A DNA stretch of 13,275 nt from Fidelibacterota bacterium UBA2980 (GTDB lineage: Bacteria; Fidelibacterota; Marinisomatia; Marinisomatales; Marinisomataceae). The DNA lies in the NCBI GenBank assembly GCA_002348725.1, contig DEAO01000034.1, positions 21,748 to 35,022 of the forward strand, in the 5' to 3' direction. Below, in pieces: positions 7,815 through 13,275 of this stretch. The notes under the pieces are model-generated. The model saw nothing but the letters and a program-made list of their open reading frames with translations. It did no database searches and was not told where the DNA came from. Every line of letters begins with the position of its first letter. Position 1 is the stretch's first letter. The position numbers were made by a program, and so were the translations under genes.

Positions 7815-8128
7815 TGTTTAGATTGTTAAAAATTTTATTTTTTCTCACATTCCTTGCTGGAACATTTTTCCTATTTGATAGAAATAGCGATCCAATCAAT
7901 ATTTATTTCTTTAAAGGTGATCCTATCGTAGCTCCAGGTTATCTCATCATAATTATTTTTGTGATGATTGGAGTATTATTGGGATATATAATTTCTTTGC
8001 GCAACCTAATTTCATACAGATCTGAGATGTCTTCTTTAATTAAAAAGAATAAAGAAATCTCTGATGAGCTTGATGGTTTGAGAAATGTAGCTGTTGGCGA
8101 AGAATTCAATTTTAATGATAAGGAATAG
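7814..8128 (+). CDS. LapA-like (DUF1049) inner-membrane protein
   Basis: The 104-residue protein has two transmembrane helices (about 4-21 and 43-63). A short periplasmic hairpin lies between them (DRNSDPINIYFFKGDPIVAP), and a cytoplasmic charged coiled-coil tail covers about 64-92. This is the layout of LapA (YciS), including the conserved pattern N-x-x-P/V-x-x-x-FF between the helices. In E. coli, LapA pairs with LapB to control lipopolysaccharide assembly and turnover of LpxC. The next gene here encodes a LapB-like protein, so the same pair appears to be conserved, which strengthens both calls. The start overlaps the miaB stop by 1 nt. The role in this organism is not shown by the sequence; the family link is good but rests on a short protein. 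Confidence 0.8.
   Translation: MFRLLKILFFLTFLAGTFFLFDRNSDPINIYFFKGDPIVAPGYLIIIIFVMIGVLLGYIISLRNLISYRSEMSSLIKKNKEISDELDGLRNVAVGEEFNFNDKE
8120..8125 (+). promoter_or_regulatory. Ribosome-binding site supporting the TTG start of the LapB-like gene
   Basis: AAGGAA sits 8 nt before the TTG at 8134, overlapping the end of the LapA-like gene. It decides the start: without the TTG, the next in-frame ATG lies far inside the TPR region and the transmembrane helix would be lost. Confidence 0.65.
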
Positions 8129-8133
8129 TTATC

Positions 8134-9156
8134 TTGGAGATAACGTATCTTGTTCCCTTAATAGTAGTTATCTTAGTCATTGTTTTTCTAATTAATACTA
8201 GAAAATCGAAACAGCCCACTAATGTTGAAGTTTATAATAAAGCGTTGAAAGCTATTATTGACAATAATCAGGAACGAGCGTTTCAGATTCTTAAAGATTT
8301 AATTCAGAAAGATTCTAACAATTCTGAAGCATATTTATTACTGGGAAACCTACTAAGAGATAGAAATATTGAGAAAGCACTTAAGATTCATCAAAGTATT
8401 ATTGTGAGACCTGGGCTTTCAAAACAAATAAAAATTCAAGTGCATCAAGCGTTAGGGTTGGACTATATAGAAATGGGCAACACAATTAGAGCAGAAGATG
8501 AATTTAAGAATATTATCAGCTTAGATTCTAAGAATGTATGGGCACTCACTATGTTAAAGAATATTGCTATTGAAAATGAATTATGGAATCAAGCTTTAGA
8601 TTTAGAGAAAAAGCTAATTAAATATCAATCCAAATCGCAGGATGAAGAATCAAGATTGAATTACTTGATTGCAATGGATCACAAACAGAAAAACAATAAA
8701 GATCAATATGTTTCTTTCCTTGAAAAGAGCGTTAATTCTGATAATCCATATTCTCCTTCATATTTAGAGCTTGCTAGAGCCTATTATGAAAGTGGAGGTA
8801 TTAATTTTGTCAATTTAGCAGCAAAGAATTTCATTTTATATGCACAAGCAGAGCCGCAAACTAGCATTGAGACATTTAAAGAGATTGAGAACATGTTGTT
8901 TGACCAGAATCGATTTAACGAAATGGAAAAATTATACCAAGAAATACTTTCTAATTCTTTCAATGCATATGTATTTAACCGTTTAATTGATATTTATCTT
9001 GAAAAAAATGATAAAGACGCTGTTACAGATTTGATAGAGAAGCACAAAAATGAAAAATCTTATATTATTAAGCTAAATCAGATGAAACTTGATACGGATG
9101 ATATTGATTTAAGAAAATCTTTATCTGAGGTCTGTAACAGTATTGTTATTCAATAG
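8134..9156 (+). CDS. LapB-like (YciM-like) membrane-anchored TPR protein, no zinc ribbon
   Basis: The 340-residue protein begins with a transmembrane helix (about 4-21), followed by a cytoplasmic array of TPR-like helical repeats (about 32-305). The best-conserved segment, SEAYLLLGNLLRDRNIEKAL (64-83) followed by KIHQSI, closely matches the LapB pattern EAHLxLGNLFRxRGExDRAIRIHQ. VFNRLIDIYLE (280-290) aligns with the LapB stretch just before its C-terminal domain. E. coli LapB is about 389 residues and ends in a rubredoxin-like four-cysteine zinc ribbon. This protein stops about 50 residues earlier and has a single cysteine (C334), so the ribbon is absent. LapB links FtsH to LpxC degradation and to LPS transport in gamma-proteobacteria; whether that applies here is unknown. 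Translation starts at TTG, 5 nt after the LapA-like gene, and ends 2 nt before the SPOR gene. Confidence 0.8.
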   Translation: MEITYLVPLIVVILVIVFLINTRKSKQPTNVEVYNKALKAIIDNNQERAFQILKDLIQKDSNNSEAYLLLGNLLRDRNIEKALKIHQSIIVRPGLSKQIKIQVHQALGLDYIEMGNTIRAEDEFKNIISLDSKNVWALTMLKNIAIENELWNQALDLEKKLIKYQSKSQDEESRLNYLIAMDHKQKNNKDQYVSFLEKSVNSDNPYSPSYLELARAYYESGGINFVNLAAKNFILYAQAEPQTSIETFKEIENMLFDQNRFNEMEKLYQEILSNSFNAYVFNRLIDIYLEKNDKDAVTDLIEKHKNEKSYIIKLNQMKLDTDDIDLRKSLSEVCNSIVIQ

Positions 9157-9158
9157 TA

Positions 9159-9791
9159 ATGAAAATTATTAAAAAAATCTTTTCTGTATTCCTATTTATA
9201 CATCTTTGTTTTGGTCAAAATTCCGATTCAAGCGTTCTTTATCAAAAAGCAATTAACACAGTTGATGGAGATACAGCTTTAGAAATATATGATCGGATAA
9301 TTCAAATGAATGATAAATCTGATTATTATTGGTTGTCAGTATTAAAAAAAGCGGAGTTGAATTATGCCATTGGTTCTTATATTAAATCTTCTAACTTGCT
9401 TAAAGAGTTTAATCTTAATGCTCCTAGACATTTGGTTACAGATGTATCAAAATCATTATTATATCAAGCATTAGTTGCAAGCGGGGATAGTAAAGCTGCA
9501 AAAGAATATGAAAGAAAAATTAATAAATCTGTTTCATCTAAAAAAACAAAGAAAAACAGTGTTTGGTTTATACAATTTGGCGCATTTGAAAACAAAGAGA
9601 ATGCTAAAATTTTAAAAGAAACACTAAATGAAACTGGAATATCAGATATACAGGTAAATCAAGTGTTTAATCGCGGAAAAACAACGTATTATGTTCGTAG
9701 TAAAGCATTTAATTCTTACGCATCTGCAAGTAAAAAAGCATCTCAGCTAAAGAAATATGATGATTTTACGTTTGCGATAGTAGGATATTAA
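9159..9791 (+). CDS. Secreted SPOR-domain protein with TPR-like N-terminal half
   Basis: The 210-residue product has a signal peptide (KIIKKIFSVFLFIHLCFG, with probable cleavage before Q20). There is no proper lipobox, although C17 lies nearby. A helical, TPR-like part (about 22-122) contains ALEIYDRII and KKAELNYAIGSYIKSSNLL. A basic linker rich in Ser and Lys follows (123-133), then a C-terminal SPOR domain (about 134-209). The SPOR signature is visible as WFIQFGAFENKENAKIL (136-152), then TTYYVRSKAF and FTFAIVGY. SPOR domains bind glycan strands stripped of peptide at division sites, which places the protein in the periplasm at the septum or on other remodelled wall. It is the last gene of the unit with the M23 endopeptidase, which fits a wall-remodelling theme. 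Partners of the TPR half cannot be named. Confidence 0.88.
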   Translation: MKIIKKIFSVFLFIHLCFGQNSDSSVLYQKAINTVDGDTALEIYDRIIQMNDKSDYYWLSVLKKAELNYAIGSYIKSSNLLKEFNLNAPRHLVTDVSKSLLYQALVASGDSKAAKEYERKINKSVSSKKTKKNSVWFIQFGAFENKENAKILKETLNETGISDIQVNQVFNRGKTTYYVRSKAFNSYASASKKASQLKKYDDFTFAIVGY

Positions 9792-9794
9792 TTT

Positions 9795-11633
9795 TTACTT
9801 ACTAGCAGTTCTATATAGCCAAAAAAGTATACATCCTAGAATGGCAATTCCAACTATATCATTCAACGGACTTGGCAGCCCATAATCTGGCCAGTAGTTT
9901 TTATCGAAGAATAATGGGATAGCAATAAAGATTGCCATTAATGCTTCTCCTGTAATTAATCCAGACGCAATAAGCAATCCATTATCTTTCCCTTTTTGAG
10001 AAGAAATCTTGTTAGCATAATGATTAAGCATACCACCAATAAAGATTGGGAATGTTAATTCAATTGGAAGGTAAATACCGATTGCAACCGCTAAGATTGG
10101 CACTCTGAAATCTGATCCTCTTTTAAGTTGATACTGATCTAATAAGATAATTAAAACTCCAATCACTGCTCCTGCATAAATCATGGCCCATTCTAAGTCT
10201 CCAGCAAACACACCTTTAGCAACATTTGTCATAAGAACTGCCTGTGGTGCAGGTAAATCAGGGCCACCAATACCATATGCTTCATGTAGAAGAATTAGCA
10301 CTATTCCTAAGCTCATTGCTGCACTGACTACTCCAACAAGTTGCATTAATTGCTGTTTCCAAGGCGTTGCTCCTACAATATTACCTGTTTTTAAATCTTG
10401 TAAGTTATCTCCACCAATTGCCGCAGCACAACATACTACAGAACCAATTAAAATAGCTGCTGCTGCTCCTTCAGAAGACCCTGTACTAAAGAATGTAACA
10501 ATCAATAGCGAACTGAATAGAATGGTAGCAATTGTTACGCCTGATATAGGATTATTAGATGACCCAACTACTCCAGCCATATATGCTGCAACCGCTGAAA
10601 ATAGAAACCCAAAAATACACATAATTAATGATAGAATAATAGCTGAACCCCAAGATGGAATAATACTAAAATAGGTAAGGCACATAGGTACTAGTAAAGC
10701 AAGCACACCTATGAAAACATAGTTAATTGGTAAATCTCTTTCTTCAAGCGCAATATTGTCTGAATCTTCTTGCAAAGTCTTTAAGCTTAGGCTGATACTT
10801 TCAATAAGTGGTTTTGCAAGTTGCATGATAGACCAAATACCTCCAACTACCATAGCACCTACGCCTAAATAACGGATCTTAGTATTCCAAATTGTACCAG
10901 CGGCATCCCAAGCTGACCCTTCATATCCATTCATATATGAATAAATTGGAATTGCTACCGCCCAAGAAATTAATCCTCCAGAGAAAGCTAGTATACCAAT
11001 ATTCCTTCCCACAATATAACCAACACTAATCAGAGAAGGAGAAAGGCTAGATCCCATTCCAAAAATTGCACCACCAATTGCTTTTGCACCACCAATTGCA
11101 CTGGACCAAATTCCAAATGCGAGATCTCCAAGTTTTACAACTCCTCCAACCAAAGCAGATAATCCAATCATTTTTAAGCTATCTTTTGACTTTTCTGGAT
11201 CAGATTCATGTCCTGTTTCTAATACTTTTGCTGTTGCAACTCCTTCTGGGAATCTTAATTTTGCTTTTAATATTAAAGCACGTCTTAGTGGCACAGTAAA
11301 TAGTGCACCAAGCACACCACCCACCATAGCAATCTTTGTCACTTCCCAGTAATCAACACTTTCCCAATATCCAATGAGAAGTAAGGCAGGAATAGTAAAA
11401 ATAACTCCAGCTGCAAGTGATTCTCCTGCAGATGCTGCAGTTTGAACAATGTTATTTTCTAAAATATTTGAATTTTTAAATAAGCGTAATATTCCCATTG
11501 ACATAATTGCTGCTGGAATAGATGCAGAAATAGTCATTCCTGCGTACAGACCTAAATAAGCCATAGCAGCAGAAAGAACAATGGAAAGACCGATGCTTAA
11601 AAAAATTGCTTTGACAGTTATTTCATTATTCAT
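9795..11633 (-). CDS. OPT-family transporter (oligopeptide or metal-chelate)
   Basis: This 612-residue, highly hydrophobic protein is a member of the oligopeptide transporter (OPT/YSL) superfamily, with about 14-16 predicted membrane segments. Family motifs include LRFPEGVATAKVL (126-138), GVVGSSNNPISG (354-365), GGDNLQDLKTGNIVGATP (407-424) followed by KQQ, and GIYLPIELTFPIFIGG (519-534). OPT proteins use the proton gradient to import small peptides or, in the YSL branch, metal-siderophore-type chelates across the inner membrane. The sequence alone does not settle the substrate. Its 3' end is 3 nt from the SPOR gene (convergent). Its start lies 43 nt from a divergent small Cys/His-rich protein that leads into a TonB-dependent receptor. 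That context raises the possibility of metal-chelate uptake. No strong Shine-Dalgarno site precedes the ATG. Confidence 0.93.
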   Translation of the reverse strand: MNNEITVKAIFLSIGLSIVLSAAMAYLGLYAGMTISASIPAAIMSMGILRLFKNSNILENNIVQTAASAGESLAAGVIFTIPALLLIGYWESVDYWEVTKIAMVGGVLGALFTVPLRRALILKAKLRFPEGVATAKVLETGHESDPEKSKDSLKMIGLSALVGGVVKLGDLAFGIWSSAIGGAKAIGGAIFGMGSSLSPSLISVGYIVGRNIGILAFSGGLISWAVAIPIYSYMNGYEGSAWDAAGTIWNTKIRYLGVGAMVVGGIWSIMQLAKPLIESISLSLKTLQEDSDNIALEERDLPINYVFIGVLALLVPMCLTYFSIIPSWGSAIILSLIMCIFGFLFSAVAAYMAGVVGSSNNPISGVTIATILFSSLLIVTFFSTGSSEGAAAAILIGSVVCCAAAIGGDNLQDLKTGNIVGATPWKQQLMQLVGVVSAAMSLGIVLILLHEAYGIGGPDLPAPQAVLMTNVAKGVFAGDLEWAMIYAGAVIGVLIILLDQYQLKRGSDFRVPILAVAIGIYLPIELTFPIFIGGMLNHYANKISSQKGKDNGLLIASGLITGEALMAIFIAIPLFFDKNYWPDYGLPSPLNDIVGIAILGCILFWLYRTASK

Positions 11634-11676
11634 AATATCAGCAGCAACTTACAAACTTTTAATTTTTATAAACAAT
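11634..11676. promoter_or_regulatory. Shared 43-nt divergent intergenic region
   Basis: All start signals for the OPT gene (minus strand) and for the small Cys/His-rich protein gene (plus strand) must fit in or around these 43 nt. The plus strand has TATAAA at 11667-11672, only 4 nt before the ATG at 11677, so the plus-strand transcript could be leaderless. Neither gene has a clear Shine-Dalgarno site. I found no convincing Zur, Fur or other operator palindrome. Shared control of the two directions is possible but not shown. Confidence 0.35.
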
Positions 11677-11985
11677 ATGAAAAAGAAATTAATCTCGTTG
11701 ATCACTTTATCTGCTTTGATAATGGCAACTTTTGAAGGTTATCATCATCATGAGCTTGATATCAACGATCAATATGCTTGTAATCAAGAATGTATAGATG
11801 TTGCAAATGATGATCATTCACATGATTGTGATTTCTGTAAATTTGGTTTTACCAAGTATACTCCTAGTGCAGATAATTTTTTAGAAAATGATACGCATTC
11901 AAACTATTTCTATTTAAATAGTTTAAACTTTGTTTCCTATAAGTCTGTTCACGGAATTCCAAATAAATCTCCACCTACAGCTTAG
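11677..11985 (+). CDS. Small secreted Cys/His-rich protein, putative metal binder
   Basis: The 102-residue product starts with a signal peptide or N-terminal anchor (MKKKLISLITLSALIMATFEG). It then carries clustered potential metal ligands: H23-H25, C35, C39, H47, H49, C51 and C54, with HSHDCDFC at 47-54. The C-terminus KSPPTA recalls the RGPP or RAPP ending of short DUF2946-like proteins, often found beside copper or zinc transport genes, which also have a CxxC-type motif. That family link is tentative. The frame is open further upstream to 11581, but that stretch would run antisense into the OPT gene and lacks a signal peptide, so the ATG at 11677 is chosen. The TonB-dependent receptor gene follows after 43 nt with no terminator, so the two are probably co-transcribed. 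A periplasmic metal-binding or delivery role is inferred. Confidence 0.75.
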   Translation: MKKKLISLITLSALIMATFEGYHHHELDINDQYACNQECIDVANDDHSHDCDFCKFGFTKYTPSADNFLENDTHSNYFYLNSLNFVSYKSVHGIPNKSPPTA

Positions 11986-12016
11986 CAACTTATATTTTTG
12001 TTAAACTAATTTTTCT

Positions 12017-12022
12017 AAGGAG
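12017..12022 (+). promoter_or_regulatory. Strong Shine-Dalgarno site of the TonB-dependent receptor
   Basis: AAGGAG is placed 6 nt before the ATG at 12029 in the 43-nt gap after the small Cys/His protein. It fixes the start codon, and the protein beginning there has a standard signal peptide. The small upstream gene lacks such a site, so the receptor may be made in larger amounts from the same transcript. Confidence 0.85.
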
Positions 12023-12028
12023 AAAAAA

Positions 12029-13275
12029 ATGAAAAATTTTATTTTATTATTATTAATTACGAGCTTTACATATGCTCAATCGACGCTTTCAGGTTTAGTC
12101 GTTGATAAAGAAACCAATCTTCCATTAGCTGATGCTAATGTTGTTCTTTATGGCGGGGATGAATGGGCCAATATTGGTGGTACAAGCACTGATGCGAATG
12201 GCCAATTTTCACTTGAAAATATTCAGATGGAAGGAGATTTAAAAATTTTAGTAAAAGTTATTGGTTATACTGATGACACTAGAATGGTAACATTAGGTAA
12301 TCAATCCAACCTTTCACTAAAGTTTGAATTAATCCAAACATCTGTCGCTCTTAAAGAAATTGAGGTTTATTCCTCTCTTCGAAAGGTAAATGAAGGTGAT
12401 TTAACTAGTTCAGCAATCATATTTAGTGATGAGTTGAAAACTAGACAAGGACAACATTTCAGTGACTTAATACAGAAGGTTCCAAATCTAAATTATGCAG
12501 GTGGTACTTCTAGACCTAGATATTTTCAAATTAGAGGAGAAGGAGCTGTTAGTAGATATGGTGACCAAGGACCTCCAAGTACTTATGTTGGATTAGTCTT
12601 AGATGGCATGGACTTATCTGAACTGGGTATGATTACACCTCTTTTTGATATGCAACAAGTAGAAGTATTAATGGGTGTTCAAACTAGTTTATTTGGTGCA
12701 GCAGCATCTTCCGGTTTGATTAATTTCAAAACCAATGATCCAACAGATAAAAAAGAAGGGTATGTTATGACTCAGCTTGGTTCATACAATACTTTTACAA
12801 ATGGAATTGTTTATAATACTCCATTGGCAAACGGTTGGAACTTAAGACTGGTAGGTCACTCAAATGTTTCAGATGGATATAAAGATAATGTTACTTTAAA
12901 GGGTAATAGATCAGCAAGTAAAGATGAAACATCATTTAGAGCTAAACTGTTAAAAAAAGGTGATAAGCTTACTCAGAAGTATACAATGATTAACTCTGAT
13001 TTTGACAATGGGTATGATAACTGGGCACCAGATAATAATACTGACCATATCACATACTCAGACAATCCAGGAAAAGATAGTCAAAAATCGCAGATATTTA
13101 TAGCTGATTACACTTATGATGTTGGCGGGGGTATTCTTGACTTCAATGTTGGTATGTCAAAAAATGAAACATTACATAGCTACGACTCAGACTGGGGCAA
13201 TTATGATTTTTGGCTCGGGTATGAAGATCATGATGACCATGGTGATGATGACCATGGAGACGATGATCATGGAGA
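12029..13275 (+). CDS. TonB-dependent outer-membrane receptor, 5' part, with Asp/His-rich repeat
   Basis: This is the N-terminal 415 residues of an outer-membrane receptor that imports a bound ligand using TonB energy; the frame is open to the window edge. A signal peptide (1-16, cleavage TYA/Q) is followed by a carboxypeptidase-regulatory-like beta domain (about 18-102). A TonB-box-like LKEIEVYSS (108-116) comes next, then a plug domain (about 125-236). The plug includes YFQIRGEG (165-172), VGLVLDGMDLSELG (187-200), QVEVLMGVQTSLFGAAASSG (210-229) and INFKTN (231-236). The first barrel strands follow. Residues 399-415 form an Asp/His-rich segment, E-D-H-D-D-H-G then repeated DDDHG, likely in an extracellular loop. 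Similar His/Asp-rich loops occur in zinc receptors such as neisserial ZnuD, so a transition metal is a reasonable guess. The plug pattern also resembles a receptor class of unknown substrate seen in marine gamma-proteobacteria. Confidence 0.93.
   Translation, partial: MKNFILLLLITSFTYAQSTLSGLVVDKETNLPLADANVVLYGGDEWANIGGTSTDANGQFSLENIQMEGDLKILVKVIGYTDDTRMVTLGNQSNLSLKFELIQTSVALKEIEVYSSLRKVNEGDLTSSAIIFSDELKTRQGQHFSDLIQKVPNLNYAGGTSRPRYFQIRGEGAVSRYGDQGPPSTYVGLVLDGMDLSELGMITPLFDMQQVEVLMGVQTSLFGAAASSGLINFKTNDPTDKKEGYVMTQLGSYNTFTNGIVYNTPLANGWNLRLVGHSNVSDGYKDNVTLKGNRSASKDETSFRAKLLKKGDKLTQKYTMINSDFDNGYDNWAPDNNTDHITYSDNPGKDSQKSQIFIADYTYDVGGGILDFNVGMSKNETLHSYDSDWGNYDFWLGYEDHDDHGDDDHGDDDHG
13232..13275 (+). 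repeat. 15-nt tandem repeat encoding DDHGD units
   Basis: Three consecutive 15-nt units (13232-13246, 13247-13261, and 13262-13275, the last cut by the window edge) encode Asp-Asp-His-Gly-Asp. The units differ mostly at third codon positions (GAC/GAT, GGT/GGA), so the protein pattern is kept while the DNA has drifted, which suggests selection on the peptide. The number of further copies beyond the edge is unknown. Confidence 0.85.

Noticed and set aside
9778..9804. Possible hairpin TAGTA/TACTA at the SPOR-OPT junction as a terminator
   Set aside because: The stem is only 5 A/T-rich pairs plus one G-U, too weak to call in DNA of this composition.
10183..10674. 163-codon open frame on the plus strand inside the OPT gene
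   Set aside because: It is antisense to well-conserved OPT motifs, its composition is explained by the Ala/Gly-rich opposite strand, and it has no recognisable protein features.
11625..11636. ATTAT-TC-ATAAT inverted repeat at the OPT start codon as an operator
   Set aside because: It is a short A/T-only palindrome overlapping repeated AAT codons of the OPT N-terminus, so it is likely chance.
11581..11676. N-terminal extension of the small Cys/His protein back to 11581
   Set aside because: This stretch is mostly antisense to the start of the OPT gene, and the ATG at 11677 gives a clean signal peptide directly.
1..13275. tRNA, rRNA, CRISPR array, insertion sequence or prophage remnant
   Set aside because: Nearly all sequence is covered by recognised genes. 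The non-coding gaps are about 107 nt or less and show no cloverleaf, repeat-spacer pattern, transposase fragment or terminal inverted repeats.

Overview
The window is AT-rich bacterial chromosome, almost fully coding, from a Gram-negative (diderm) organism. Evidence for a diderm is the TonB-dependent outer-membrane receptor, the SPOR-domain periplasmic protein and the LapA/LapB-like pair. Low GC, signal peptides ending in FGQ or YAQ, and a receptor with an N-terminal carboxypeptidase-regulatory-like domain suggest the Fibrobacterota-Chlorobi-Bacteroidota side of the tree, for example a marine Marinimicrobia (SAR406)-type lineage. This placement is an inference and was not tested by any search. 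No rRNA, tRNA, CRISPR array, insertion sequence or prophage gene was seen.

Region 1 (1-5210) is the distal part of a division and cell wall (dcw) cluster: murC (5' end outside the window), murB, ftsQ, ftsA and ftsZ. The first four genes are joined by three ATGA stop/start overlaps. ftsZ has its own strong Shine-Dalgarno site, and a GC-rich hairpin at 5163-5199 closes the unit. These genes make the peptidoglycan precursor and build the division ring. No ddl gene lies between murB and ftsQ.

Region 2 (5246-9791) is a second co-directional unit, probably one operon. It encodes a small helical protein of unknown function, a membrane-anchored M23 (LytM) endopeptidase with all metal ligands, the tRNA methylthiotransferase MiaB, a LapA-like two-helix membrane protein, a LapB-like membrane TPR protein lacking the usual C-terminal zinc ribbon, and a secreted SPOR-domain protein. 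Except for miaB, all recognisable members act in or on the cell envelope. Neighbours are separated by at most 5 nt or overlap by 1 nt.

Region 3 (9795-13275) is an uptake locus. A 612-residue OPT-family transporter on the minus strand ends 3 nt from the SPOR gene. Divergent from it, across 43 nt, are a small secreted Cys/His-rich protein and a TonB-dependent receptor cut off by the window edge. The receptor runs into a tandem DDHGD repeat at the edge. The most interesting reading is that the small protein and the receptor, perhaps with the OPT transporter, handle a transition metal or a metal chelate.
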